Origin: Aureimonas sp. AU22 | GTDB lineage: Bacteria > Pseudomonadota > Alphaproteobacteria > Rhizobiales > Rhizobiaceae | Assembly: GCF_001463745.1 (NCBI RefSeq) | Contig: NZ_BBWJ01000044.1 | Coordinates: forward strand, 1 to 64,000 | Direction of reading: 5' to 3' | Length of the DNA stretch: 64,000 bases | Shown here: in pieces, positions 1 through 13,810 of the stretch | Position numbering within the stretch: the stretch's first letter is position 1 | How the letters are laid out: every line of letters starts with the position of its first letter | The notes under the pieces: model-generated | The model's database searches: none | Seen by the model: only the letters and a program-made list of their open reading frames with translations | What the model was told of the DNA's origin: nothing | Translations under genes and position numbers: made by a program

Positions 1-46
1 GGGGGCGACCGGGCGGGTGGTCAACAGGGAAAATGCGGAAAAGTTC

Positions 47-70
47 AAAAAAACCGAGAAAGGCGCTCGG
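47..70 (-). terminator. Rho-independent terminator of tgt
   Basis: Read on the minus strand, a CCGAG / CTCGG stem (66-70 and 54-58) with a 7-nt loop is followed directly by seven T residues (53-47). It lies about 30 nt past the tgt stop. The 5-bp stem is short, but the T-tract is unusually clean for this GC-rich DNA. Confidence 0.6.
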
Positions 71-99
71 CGACCCCCGGCGGGGCTGCGGAGCGGTGT

Positions 100-1239
100 T
101 CAGCCGCGGTGAGAGCCCCTCTCCGCTTCCCCGTTGGTCCAGCCTTCCATCGTCTCCGCTACGAAGTCCCCAAAACGCCCATGTTCGATCGTTTCGCGGG
201 CCCCTGCCATCAGGTGCTGGTAGTAGGCGAGGTTGTTCCAGGTGAGCAGCATGGCGCCCAGAGCCTCCTGCGTTCGCACGAGATGGTGGAGGTAGGCTCG
301 CGAATAGTCCCGAGACGCCGGGCAGTCCGAACGGTCGTCCAGCGGGGACGCATCCTCGGCATGACGGGCGTTCTTGAGGTTGATCCGCCCGTGCCGGGTA
401 AAGGCCAGGCCGTGGCGCCCTGCCCGCGTGGGCATGACACAGTCGAACATGTCGACCCCGCGCATGACGGACTGGAGGATGTCGTCCGGTGTTCCGACGC
501 CCATCAGATAGCGCGGCTTGTCCCGCGGAAGAACGGGAACTGTCTCGCCCAGCATTGCCAGCATGACATCCTGCGGCTCGCCGACCGCAAGCCCTCCGAT
601 GGCATAGCCCTTCAGGTTCATTTCGCGCAGGCGTTCTGCCGACCGGACACGTAGATCCGCATCGTCGCCTCCCTGGACGATGCCGAACATCGCCTTTCCC
701 GGCTGATCGCCAAAGGCCACCGCGCAGCGCTCTGCCCAGCGAAGCGAGAGCTCCATCGCTCTCTCGATTTCGGGCCGTTCCGCTGGAAGGCGGATGCACT
801 CGTCGAGCTGCATCTGGATGTCGCTGTCGAGGAGACCCTGGATCTCGATCGAACGCTCGGGCGTGAGTTCATGCACCGAGCCGTCGATATGCGATCGGAA
901 CGTGACGCCCTTTTCCGACATCTTTCGCAAGCTCGCCAGGGACATGACCTGAAAGCCGCCGGAGTCGGTGAGGATCGGGTAGGGCCAACGTGCGAACTCG
1001 TGCAGACCACCGAGACGTCCGACGCGTTCGGCGCCGGGACGCAGCATCAGATGGTAGGTGTTGCCGAGGATGATATCGGATCCGAGGTCTCGCACCTGAT
1101 CGAGATACATGGCCTTCACCGTCGCGGCGGTGCCCACGGGCATGAAGGCCGGAGTGCGAACCGTCCCACGCGGCATCGTGATCGTGCCGCGACGGGCCTT
1201 GCCGTCGGTCGCGGACACTTCGAAGGAAAAGTCGGTCAA
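100..1239 (-). CDS. tgt: Queuine/preQ1 tRNA-guanine transglycosylase (zinc site degenerate)
   Basis: Exchanges guanine-34 for preQ1 in GUN-anticodon tRNAs, the entry step of queuosine formation on tRNA. From the TTG start at 1239 (379 aa, normal length) the catalytic residues are visible: Asp92 in TDSGGFQ and the nucleophile Asp266 in DMFDCV. I prefer this TTG because GGAG sits 8 nt upstream, the start overlaps the queA stop as TTGA, and the N-terminus MTDFSFEV looks family-like. A GTG at 1260 would add 7 residues. The C-terminal zinc site is odd: the usual Cys-x-Cys-x2-Cys...His reads Ser304-x-Cys306-x2-Ser309...Asn335 with correct spacing, so three of four ligands are replaced. The rest is intact and the gene is coupled to queA, so it is probably functional. 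I believe this loss may be common in rhizobial Tgt, but could not check. Confidence 0.95.
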   Translation of the reverse strand: MTDFSFEVSATDGKARRGTITMPRGTVRTPAFMPVGTAATVKAMYLDQVRDLGSDIILGNTYHLMLRPGAERVGRLGGLHEFARWPYPILTDSGGFQVMSLASLRKMSEKGVTFRSHIDGSVHELTPERSIEIQGLLDSDIQMQLDECIRLPAERPEIERAMELSLRWAERCAVAFGDQPGKAMFGIVQGGDDADLRVRSAERLREMNLKGYAIGGLAVGEPQDVMLAMLGETVPVLPRDKPRYLMGVGTPDDILQSVMRGVDMFDCVMPTRAGRHGLAFTRHGRINLKNARHAEDASPLDDRSDCPASRDYSRAYLHHLVRTQEALGAMLLTWNNLAYYQHLMAGARETIEHGRFGDFVAETMEGWTNGEAERGSHRG

Positions 1240-2315
1240 GCGGTTCGCTCCAGAAGACACGCGTCCCCGTAGGAATAGAAACGGTAGCCGTCGCGGATGG
1301 CATGGTCGTACGCGGCCCGCATTCGGTCGAGGCCGCTGAACGCAGACACAAGCATGAACAGCGTCGAGCGCGGCAGGTGGAAATTGGTCATCAGCCCGTC
1401 GACCGCGCGAAACGCGTAACCCGGGGTGATGAAGATGTCCGTTGCATCCGCAAAGGGTTCGATACGACCCGTCTTCCGGGCCGCGCTCTCGAGAAGCCGC
1501 AGCGACGTCGTTCCGACGGCCACGATGCGGCGCCCTTCGTCCCGAGCCGTTTGCAGCCGCATCGCGGTGTCCGGGGTGACGACCCCGATCTCGCTGTGCA
1601 TCCGATGCTCGGACGTATCCTCGGCCTTCACGGGCAGGAAGGTTCCCGCCCCGACATGCAAGGTTACGTACTCCTGTGCGATCCCGCGCGCAGAGAGCCC
1701 GGCGAGGAGATCCGGCGTGAAGTGGAGACCGGCCGTCGGTGCGGCGACCGCGCCGTCTTCGCGAGCGAACACGGTCTGGTAGTCCCGCAGATCCGCCTCG
1801 TCGACGGCACGCTTCGAGGCGATATAAGGCGGCAGGGGGAGGCGGCCGACGGCGGCGATCGCCGCGTCGAGCGCGGGCCCGCTCGCGGAGAACACGAGTT
1901 CGATCTCACCACCCTCCCCCTTCGCGACGACATCCGCACGGAGCGGCGCGGTGGCGTCGGACGAGAAAGCGAACTCGATCGCATCTCCGACCTTGATGCG
2001 CTTGCCGGGGCGCATGAAAGCCATCCAGCGGTCGATCGCAACGCGCATGTGCAGCGTTGCGTCCACGTCGATGCGCGAGGCGCCTTGCGACGTCTGGCGG
2101 ACGCGCTGGCCCGAAAGTTGGGCGGGAATGACCCTGGTGTCGTTGAAGACCAGGACGTCGCCCTCGCGCAGGAGGCCCGGAAGGTCTCCAACACGGTGGT
2201 CCTCGAAAGGGCCGGCGGCGCCGACACGCAAAAGCTTGGCCGATTCGCGCGGAAGAGCGGGCCGCAGCGCGATCCGCTCTTCCGGAAGTTCGAAGTCGAA
2301 GAGATCGACCTGCAC
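1236..2315 (-). CDS. queA: S-adenosylmethionine:tRNA ribosyltransferase-isomerase
   Basis: Transfers and isomerises the ribose of S-adenosylmethionine onto preQ1-modified tRNA to give epoxyqueuosine, the step after Tgt. The start is a GTG at 2315 giving [19 protein letters not shown], the typical QueA N-terminus, and 359 aa, close to the 356 aa of E. coli. The frame stays open much further upstream, but that part lies inside ppiB and has no family resemblance. Family blocks seen include the N-terminal [13 protein letters not shown], then [24 protein letters not shown], and [18 protein letters not shown] near the end. It begins 10 nt after the ppiB stop and overlaps tgt, so ppiB-queA-tgt look co-transcribed. 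No strong Shine-Dalgarno precedes the GTG, so translational coupling from ppiB is likely (inference). Confidence 0.95.
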   Translation of the reverse strand: MQVDLFDFELPEERIALRPALPRESAKLLRVGAAGPFEDHRVGDLPGLLREGDVLVFNDTRVIPAQLSGQRVRQTSQGASRIDVDATLHMRVAIDRWMAFMRPGKRIKVGDAIEFAFSSDATAPLRADVVAKGEGGEIELVFSASGPALDAAIAAVGRLPLPPYIASKRAVDEADLRDYQTVFAREDGAVAAPTAGLHFTPDLLAGLSARGIAQEYVTLHVGAGTFLPVKAEDTSEHRMHSEIGVVTPDTAMRLQTARDEGRRIVAVGTTSLRLLESAARKTGRIEPFADATDIFITPGYAFRAVDGLMTNFHLPRSTLFMLVSAFSGLDRMRAAYDHAIRDGYRFYSYGDACLLERTA

Positions 2316-2325
2316 GGTGCTGCGA

Positions 2326-2796
2326 TCAGACGTCCGCGGCGACGCGCATGGTGGTGATCGAGTCGGGGTCGCGGACAGGCTCGCCGCGCTTGATCTTGTC
2401 GACGGCATCCATGCCCTCGATGACCTCGCCCCAGACCGAGTACTGCCGGTCCAGCCAGGGGGCGCGCTCGAAGCAGATGAAGAACTGCGAGTTCGCGCTG
2501 TTCGGGTTGGCAGTGCGCGCGGCCGAAACCGTTCCGCGCTTGTGGGACTCGGCGGAGAACTCGGCCTTGAGGTCCGGCTTGTCCGAACCACCCGTGCCAG
2601 TCCCCGTCGGGTCGCCGGTCTGTGCCATGAAGCCGTCGATCACGCGATGGAACACGACGCCGTCGTAGAACCCTTCGCGGGCCAGTTCCTTCACCCGAGC
2701 TACGTGACCGGGCGCCAGATCAGGGCGCAGCTTGATCACGACCTGTCCCTTCGTCGTTTCCAGAACCAGCGTGTTTTCGGGATCCTCGAAGGCCAT
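2326..2796 (-). CDS. ppiB: Cytoplasmic peptidyl-prolyl cis-trans isomerase (cyclophilin)
   Basis: A 156-aa single-domain cyclophilin that isomerises X-Pro bonds in folding proteins. The active-site block [19 protein letters not shown] holds the catalytic Arg, and [11 protein letters not shown] is the second signature. There is no signal peptide, so it should act in the cytoplasm, unlike its tandem paralogue ppiA just upstream in transcription, which shares most of this block. The ATG at 2796 has AAGGAG 7 nt before it. A 100-nt gap separates it from ppiA, and queA follows 10 nt after its stop. Confidence 0.95.
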   Translation of the reverse strand: MAFEDPENTLVLETTKGQVVIKLRPDLAPGHVARVKELAREGFYDGVVFHRVIDGFMAQTGDPTGTGTGGSDKPDLKAEFSAESHKRGTVSAARTANPNSANSQFFICFERAPWLDRQYSVWGEVIEGMDAVDKIKRGEPVRDPDSITTMRVAADV

Positions 2797-2896
2797 GAGC
2801 CGTCTCCTTGTGAATGAATAGGGGCGATCCGACTGGATCGGCCCGCCCGTCTGCTTCGCTGAATGAATGAAGCGTCTTGCAGTTGCAAGACGAATG

Positions 2897-3439
2897 TCAG
2901 CGGGTCTCGACCTTCACCATCTTGTCGGGGTTCTCGACGGTGCCGTTGTTGGCCTCGTCACCCTTCTTGATCTTGTCGACCACATCCATGCCCTTGGTCA
3001 CTTCGCCGACCACTGTGTACTGGCCATTCAGGAAGTCGCCGTCGGCGAGCATGATGAAGAATTGCGAGTTGGCGGAGTTGGGGTCCTGCGACCGCGCCAT
3101 GCCGACTGTACCGCGCTTGAAGGGCGTGTCGGTGAACTCCGCCTTCAGGTCCGGCTTGTCCGAGCCACCCATGCCCGTGCCGGTCGGATCACCGGTCTGC
3201 GCCATGAATCCGTCGATGACGCGGTGGAAGACGACGCCGTTGTAGAACCCTTCCTTCGCCAGCGCCTCGATCTGCTCGACATGCTTGGGCGCGAGGTCGG
3301 GTCGGAGCTTGATGTCGATCTCGCCCTTGTTGGTTTCGACCACCAGCGTGTCGCCGGCCCCGGCGGTCTGCGCGTGCGCGGGTGACAGCGCCGAGATTGC
3401 GACGGCGGCAAGGAGGCCGAGGGTCGGAAGAACTTTCAT
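2897..3439 (-). CDS. ppiA: Exported peptidyl-prolyl cis-trans isomerase (cyclophilin)
   Basis: A periplasmic cyclophilin of 180 aa. Residues 1-25 form a Sec signal peptide (Lys2, then a Leu/Ala/Val core ending SPAHA, with cleavage probably before QTAG). The mature part has the same [19 protein letters not shown] and [10 protein letters not shown] blocks as ppiB, so the pair is a tandem duplication with one copy exported. I chose the ATG at 3439 because GGAG lies 7 nt upstream and it begins directly with the signal peptide. An ATG at 3463 overlapping the coaD stop as ATGA would add 8 residues with a poorer ribosome site. It lies behind coaD in one transcription unit. Confidence 0.93.
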   Translation of the reverse strand: MKVLPTLGLLAAVAISALSPAHAQTAGAGDTLVVETNKGEIDIKLRPDLAPKHVEQIEALAKEGFYNGVVFHRVIDGFMAQTGDPTGTGMGGSDKPDLKAEFTDTPFKRGTVGMARSQDPNSANSQFFIMLADGDFLNGQYTVVGEVTKGMDVVDKIKKGDEANNGTVENPDKMVKVETR

Positions 3440-3459
3440 CGTCGAACTCCGGACAGCTT

Positions 3460-3960
3460 TCATGAAGCGGAAAGCCTGCGTTTCAGGGCGGCGGCGACGT
3501 GCTCCGGAACGAAGGAGGATACGTCCCCACCCATCTTGGCGATCTGGCGGACCAATGTGGCCGTAATGGGCCTCGTGCTGGGCGAAGCAGGCAGGAACAC
3601 CGTGGTCAGGTCGGGCATGAGGACGCCGTTCATCCCGGCCATCTGCATCTCGTAGTCGAAATCCGTGGCGTCGCGAAGTCCGCGCACCAGCGCCACAGCG
3701 CCCTGCCGCTTCGCCTCCTCCACCACGAGGTCCGAGAAGAACGAAACCCGAACCGTGTTGCCGGACCCGGCGGCTGTGGGGAGTGACATTCGAACGAGTT
3801 CCGCGCGCTCTTCGGCTTCGAAGAGCGGCGTCTTGCCCAGATGCACACCGATCGCCACCACCACCTCGTCGAAGAGATTGCACGCCGATCGGATAATATC
3901 CACATGTCCAAGCGTCGGCGGATCGAAGCTGCCGGGATAGAGAGCAGTCCTCGCCATCAT
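3460..3960 (-). CDS. coaD: Phosphopantetheine adenylyltransferase
   Basis: Makes dephospho-CoA from 4'-phosphopantetheine and ATP, the penultimate step of coenzyme A synthesis. At 166 aa it has the family length. The nucleotidyltransferase T/H-x-G-H motif is seen as Thr16-Leu-Gly-His19 in [34 protein letters not shown] and the C-terminal GGDVSSFVP are also family blocks. Two ATG codons in tandem (3960, 3957) are both possible starts. It is the first gene of the coaD-ppiA-ppiB-queA-tgt run on the minus strand, an order I recognise as common in rhizobial genomes. Confidence 0.96.
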   Translation of the reverse strand: MMARTALYPGSFDPPTLGHVDIIRSACNLFDEVVVAIGVHLGKTPLFEAEERAELVRMSLPTAAGSGNTVRVSFFSDLVVEEAKRQGAVALVRGLRDATDFDYEMQMAGMNGVLMPDLTTVFLPASPSTRPITATLVRQIAKMGGDVSSFVPEHVAAALKRRLSAS

Positions 3961-4152
3961 CGTTTCCTAACCATGCGGACCGATCGATCGGCCGACGCTT
4001 CCAGCGCGCCCCGCCGATATGATTTTGCAAAGCATTCGAGACGCAAACTCGATTTCGGCCGAGCGCTGCGCAACGACGAGAATCAGCGACACCCATCCGC
4101 GGAACGTTTCGTCAAGCATATCGTTATGGTGCTGTTATCAGGAGAGAAATCC

Positions 4153-4281
4153 ATGCTGTTCCTCGCCTTGTCGCTCGCAATGGTCGCTTCCCTTTCGACC
4201 GCGACGGTCATCGCCATGCATAACGAAGCGAGCAAGCAGCGGGCACGAGCCTTTGCGCGCAAGCCGAAGATCCTGGGCTGA
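4153..4281 (+). CDS. Putative 42-aa single-span membrane peptide
   Basis: A small frame too short for most gene callers. ATG at 4153 is preceded by AGGAGAG with 6 nt spacing, a good ribosome site. The peptide starts with a hydrophobic segment (residues 1-21, MLFLALSLAMVASLSTATVI) followed by a short basic, soluble tail rich in Arg, Lys and Ala (KQRARAFARKPK). That pattern suits a single-span inner-membrane small protein. It sits alone between divergent coaD and convergent gyrA, and a perfect inverted repeat follows its stop. I do not recognise a family and assign no function. It could be chance, but the ribosome site, hydrophobic profile and downstream hairpin agree. Confidence 0.5.
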   Translation: MLFLALSLAMVASLSTATVIAMHNEASKQRARAFARKPKILG

Positions 4282-4289
4282 GGATAAGC

Positions 4290-4322
4290 GCGGCATGAGC
4301 CTCCAACGAGTTGTCATGCCGC
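4290..4322. terminator. Possible bidirectional terminator between the small ORF and gyrA
   Basis: A perfect 9-bp inverted repeat (GCGGCATGA at 4290-4298, TCATGCCGC at 4314-4322) with a 15-nt loop lies in the 56-nt gap between two convergent genes. No real T-tract follows on either strand, so it may be a weak terminator or just a 3'-end stem. Confidence 0.35.
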
Positions 4323-4337
4323 TTCTCCTCCCAGACG

Positions 4338-7094
<2,757 letters not shown>

Positions 7095-7105
7095 TATGAA
7101 ACCCT

Positions 7106-7133
7106 GGGCAGAATGTACTGCCCTTATATAAGG
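7106..7133. promoter_or_regulatory. Abutting palindromes in the gyrA leader
   Basis: GGGCAG-AATGTA-CTGCCC (7106-7123) is a 6-bp stem with a 6-nt loop. The perfect 12-bp palindrome CCTTATATAAGG (7122-7133) overlaps its end. They lie 12-39 nt upstream of the gyrA start codon, within the promoter or leader. An operator, or a supercoiling-sensitive promoter element around TATATA, is possible. I cannot tell which. Confidence 0.4.
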
Positions 7134-7222
7134 AGTCAGGCATCGGACGCAAATTGACGCGTCAAGATTATTCTAGTCAAAACAACGGCTTGGCGCACCC
7201 TTCGTATTTTTCGCATGCGTTC

Positions 7223-7240
7223 TGCGCTCGTCCGAGCGCA
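7223..7240. repeat. 18-bp hyphenated palindrome between gyrA and marC-like gene
   Basis: TGCGCTCG-TC-CGAGCGCA is an 8-bp perfect inverted repeat with a 2-nt centre, located 71 nt before the MarC-family start in the 216-nt divergent intergenic space. It could be a protein site. There is no T-tract. Confidence 0.4.
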
Positions 7241-7310
7241 AACCGGCATCGCCTGCCGCTTCCCGCGACGCTAAGAAGGCTCCTTCGCCCGTGATCTCGA
7301 AGGCCTGCGC

Positions 7311-7943
7311 ATGCTTGAAACCCTGCTGAACGGCTTCGCGACGCTCTTCGTGATCATCGACCCGATCGGGCTCGCCCCGATCTTTCTCGGGCTGACGGCC
7401 GGCCTGTCAAAGGCCGAGCGGCGGCGGATCGCACGCAACGGCTGTCTGATTGCCTTCGCGATCCTGGCCGTGTTCGGCCTCGCGGGTCTCAGCGTCCTTA
7501 CGGCGCTCGGCATCTCGCTCGGCGCCTTCCGCATCGCGGGCGGACTCTTCCTGTTCTGGATCGCGTTCGAACTGGTGTTCGAGAAGCGTAAGACGCGCAA
7601 GGAGAAGGATGCCCAGACGGCGATGACCGAGCACGAGGTCGGCGAGATCGCGGCGGTGCCGCTCGCCATCCCGTTGATGGCAGGCCCCGGGGCGATATCC
7701 GCCGTCATTCTCTTGTCGGGCGAGCTGCCGAGCGCCGCGGGTCAGGGCAGCGTCCTGGCGGTCGTGGCCATCACGATCTTTGTCGCCTACCTGTTCCTGT
7801 CGCTCGCCGACAGGCTCGAGCGGCTTATGGGCCAGACCGGGCGCGCCGTCGTCACGCGCCTTCTCGGCGTCCTCCTGGCGGCACTGGCCGTTCAGTTCGT
7901 CAGCGACGGGATCAAGGCCTTATTCCTCGCCCCCGCCGGCTGA
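7311..7943 (+). CDS. MarC family (UPF0056) inner-membrane protein
   Basis: A 210-aa polytopic membrane protein of the MarC/UPF0056 family, often annotated as NAAT transporter. Six hydrophobic segments can be counted: about 5-27, 43-63, 68-88, 116-137, 147-165 and 184-205. The family block VIIDPIGLAPIFL lies in the first segment and AVPLAIPLMAGPGAI in the fourth. A charged cytoplasmic loop (EKRKTRKEKD) separates segments 3 and 4. Despite the name there is no evidence that the family acts in multiple antibiotic resistance, and the substrate is unknown. It stands alone, divergent from gyrA and convergent with ssb, whose stop is 15 nt away. Confidence 0.9.
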   Translation: MLETLLNGFATLFVIIDPIGLAPIFLGLTAGLSKAERRRIARNGCLIAFAILAVFGLAGLSVLTALGISLGAFRIAGGLFLFWIAFELVFEKRKTRKEKDAQTAMTEHEVGEIAAVPLAIPLMAGPGAISAVILLSGELPSAAGQGSVLAVVAITIFVAYLFLSLADRLERLMGQTGRAVVTRLLGVLLAALAVQFVSDGIKALFLAPAG

Positions 7944-7958
7944 CGTCTCAGCGAGCGG

Positions 7959-8513
7959 TCAGAACGGGATTTCGTCGTCCATATCGTCGGACGGGCGGCC
8001 ACCACCGCCGCCGCCGCCGTACCCGCCACCACCGGAACCGCGTCCGCCGCCGCCGCCCGAGCCTCCGCGACCATAGTCGCCGCCGCCACCGCCGCGGGAA
8101 CCGCCCCCGGAGCGTTCGCCGCCACCGCCCTCGTACGGCGAGCCGCCGCCGCCTTCGCCGCGTCCGCCGAGCATCTGAAGCTCGCCGCGGAAGCGCTGAA
8201 GCACGACCTCGGTCGTGTAGCGCTTCTGACCGGACTGCTGGTCGTCCCAGGAGCGGGTCTGGAGCTGGCCCTCGATGTAGACCGTCGAGCCCTTCTTCAG
8301 GTACTGCTCGGCGACCTTCACCAAGTTCTCGTTGAAGATCACGACGCTATGCCATTCGGTGCGCTCCTTGCGCTCTCCGGAGGCCTTGTCGCGCCAGGTT
8401 TCGGATGTCGCGATACGAAGGTTCGCGATCGCGTCGCCGGAATTGAGCCGCTTGATCTCGGGATCGGCACCCAGATTTCCGACGAGGATGACCTTGTTGA
8501 CGCTACCCGCCAT
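7959..8513 (-). CDS. ssb: Single-stranded DNA-binding protein
   Basis: Binds single-stranded DNA in replication, recombination and repair. The 184-aa product has an N-terminal OB fold (about residues 1-110, starting [19 protein letters not shown]), then an exceptionally Gly-rich linker (about 118-172) with long poly-Gly runs, and the acidic C-terminal tip DDEIPF that recruits partner proteins. ATG at 8513 has GGAG 7 nt upstream. The frame is open further up but without similarity. It is divergent from uvrA, with a LexA-type SOS box between them, matching the classic ssb/uvrA arrangement. The simple-sequence Gly codons make this linker prone to length variation. Confidence 0.96.
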   Translation of the reverse strand: MAGSVNKVILVGNLGADPEIKRLNSGDAIANLRIATSETWRDKASGERKERTEWHSVVIFNENLVKVAEQYLKKGSTVYIEGQLQTRSWDDQQSGQKRYTTEVVLQRFRGELQMLGGRGEGGGGSPYEGGGGERSGGGSRGGGGGDYGRGGSGGGGGRGSGGGGYGGGGGGGRPSDDMDDEIPF

Positions 8514-8664
8514 TCTTCTTCTCCGTATGAACGCTCGTCGCGCGGACCCTAATGCCAAGGCGGCAACTTCGATACCGCCCGCCGCGCGCGATCCCCAACT
8601 CTTCGCGCCCGGGCCCATTCGATCCCCCGGTCGCGCGGATTGCCCGACTGATGATTCTTGTCTA

Positions 8665-8679
8665 GAACAAAGTAAGAAC
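8665..8679. promoter_or_regulatory. LexA (SOS) box, GAAC-N7-GAAC, shared by ssb and uvrA
   Basis: GAAC-AAAGTAA-GAAC matches the direct-repeat GTTC/GAAC-N7 operator known for alphaproteobacterial LexA. It lies 152 nt before ssb and 161 nt before uvrA. On the plus strand it falls within a plausible promoter, TTGTCT (8659-8664), 18 nt, then TATCGA. The rest of the 326-nt gap (8514-8839) holds no gene that I can support. Confidence 0.75.
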
Positions 8680-8839
8680 AATATCGAGTGTGCCAATCGG
8701 ATCCGCCACGGTTTGATTCTTCGGGCGCTTCCTCCGATATGGGCGGGGGTGTCCCGAAAAAATCTGGACCCCAGCGGCCGAACCGATCCCGGCGCCATTT
8801 CATTCAAGCCTTCGAACTCGACACAGCGCGGCGAACTCC

Positions 8840-11716
<2,877 letters not shown>

Positions 11717-11718
11717 GT

Positions 11719-13191
11719 TCAGGCGTCGCGAAGTGCCGCGAGTTCCGCGTGAACACGCGGAAGCATTTCGGGCAGGTCTTCGGAAATGAGACCCGGTCCG
11801 AAGTTCTCCGCGGCGCGACCATGCATCCAGACGCCGGCACAGGCCGCCTCGAATGCGGGTGTGCCTTGCGCAAGCTGCGCGGCGACGATGCCGGCCAGCA
11901 CATCTCCGGTGCCGGCTGTCGCCAGCCAAGGGGTGCCCGTCGCATTGATCGCCGCCCGTCCGTCGGGAGACGCGATCACTGTGTCGGCGCCCTTGGAAAC
12001 GACGACCGCGCCGGCGCGCTCGGCCGCCGATTGCGTGGCCTGCAGCTTCGACAGCGAGGCATCCTCGGCCAGATCGGGGAACAATCGTCGAAACTCGCCG
12101 CCATGGGGCGTCAGCACCGCCCTGCCCGGCCTGCCCCTGCAAAGGCGGAACAGGTTTTCCGGCGCACCCGCGGAGGCGGTGATGGCATCCGCGTCGAGAA
12201 CGATCGCACGATCTCGTTCGAGGACCAGCTCCGCGAAGGCCCGCGCCCTATCGGCGTCGCCGAAGCCGGGTCCGAGTACGAAGGCGTTGAAGCGTTCGTC
12301 CTCCAAAAGCGTGCGAAGATCGTCGCTGCTTCCACATCCCCGTAGCATCAGGGCAGTGACCTGCACGGACAGGCCGGCGAGCGCATCGTGGGGTGCGGCG
12401 AGTGTGACGAGACCTGCGCCGCCGCGAAGGGCGGAGATCGCCGAAAGCCGCGCGCCACCGCCTTTTTCGATCGGACCGGCGAAGACGACCGCGTGCCCGC
12501 GATCGTATTTGTGTCCGGCCATGGACGGATGCGCGAGACTGCGCATCCAGGATGCCGGCTCGTTGGCGACGGCAACCGCCGGCACCCTGGCCCATACGTC
12601 TTGCGGAATGCCGATGTCCGCAACGATCACCTGCCCGCAGTACTCTCGTCCCGGCATCAGCAGATGCGCGGCGCGACGTCGCTCGAAGGTCACGGTTCGC
12701 TGGGCCTTGACCGCCTCCCCAAGCACATTGCCCGTACCGGCATCGATGCCGCTCGGCACGTCGACCGACAGGACAGGTGAGCCTCCCGCTGCGAGCCGCC
12801 GCACGGCGCCCGCGCATTCGTCATCGAGCGCACGCTTCAGCCCGGTTCCGAACAGTCCATCGATGACGAGGTCGTATCGACGGTCATCGAAGGTGCCAAG
12901 CGGCCGCGACCCGTCATCGCATTCCCCCTGTCCGAACGTGAATACGGTCACCCGGTGTCTCTCGCTGAGGCGCTTGGCAGCGACCCTGGCGTCGGCTCCA
13001 TTCGAACCGGGGCCAGCCCAGACCGCGATCCTCGATCCCTCGCTCAACCCCTCCTCCGCACGGGCCGCAACGGCTTCGCCAGCCCGATCGATCAGATCGC
13101 CCAGAGGGATGCCGGACGCAATCGCGAGCGCGTCCGCTGCTTTAACTCCCGCCCCATCGAGAAGAGCAGTTGGCGACGCCGCGTGATGCAT
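11719..13191 (-). CDS. nnrD: Bifunctional NAD(P)HX epimerase / ADP-dependent NAD(P)HX dehydratase
   Basis: Repairs hydrated NADH and NADPH: the N-terminal YjeF_N half epimerises S/R-NADHX and the C-terminal ribokinase-like half dehydrates S-NADHX using ADP. The 490-aa length fits the fused enzyme. The dehydratase half is canonical: LGPGFG, LTPHGGEF, and TAGTGDVLAGI with the catalytic Asp. The epimerase half keeps DVPSGIDAGTG, but its GPGNNGGDG loop reads GPG-Ser63-N-G-Ala66-Asp67-Ala68, so only the Asp is kept of the variable positions, and epimerase activity could be reduced. Start ATG at 13191 lies 222 nt from glnB, divergent. The ribosome site sits inside a small inverted repeat. Confidence 0.93.
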   Translation of the reverse strand: MHHAASPTALLDGAGVKAADALAIASGIPLGDLIDRAGEAVAARAEEGLSEGSRIAVWAGPGSNGADARVAAKRLSERHRVTVFTFGQGECDDGSRPLGTFDDRRYDLVIDGLFGTGLKRALDDECAGAVRRLAAGGSPVLSVDVPSGIDAGTGNVLGEAVKAQRTVTFERRRAAHLLMPGREYCGQVIVADIGIPQDVWARVPAVAVANEPASWMRSLAHPSMAGHKYDRGHAVVFAGPIEKGGGARLSAISALRGGAGLVTLAAPHDALAGLSVQVTALMLRGCGSSDDLRTLLEDERFNAFVLGPGFGDADRARAFAELVLERDRAIVLDADAITASAGAPENLFRLCRGRPGRAVLTPHGGEFRRLFPDLAEDASLSKLQATQSAAERAGAVVVSKGADTVIASPDGRAAINATGTPWLATAGTGDVLAGIVAAQLAQGTPAFEAACAGVWMHGRAAENFGPGLISEDLPEMLPRVHAELAALRDA

Positions 13192-13194
13192 TCC

Positions 13195-13751
<557 letters not shown>

Positions 13752-13810
13752 TTTCCGGCAGCATTCCGGTCAGCCAAACGAGTTCAGTCGTCCAGACAGA
13801 AAGGACACTC

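Noticed and set aside
33-245. 70-codon plus-strand frame at the window start
   Set aside because: It has no ribosome site, lies over the tgt terminator and 3' end, and has GC-rich shadow-frame composition.
2316-2591. N-terminal extension of queA
   Set aside because: These codons overlap ppiB in another frame and do not resemble QueA; the family start is at the GTG 2315.
8000-8170. GGC/CCG-type simple repeat in ssb as a mobile or satellite repeat
   Set aside because: It codes in frame for the normal Gly-rich linker of SSB.
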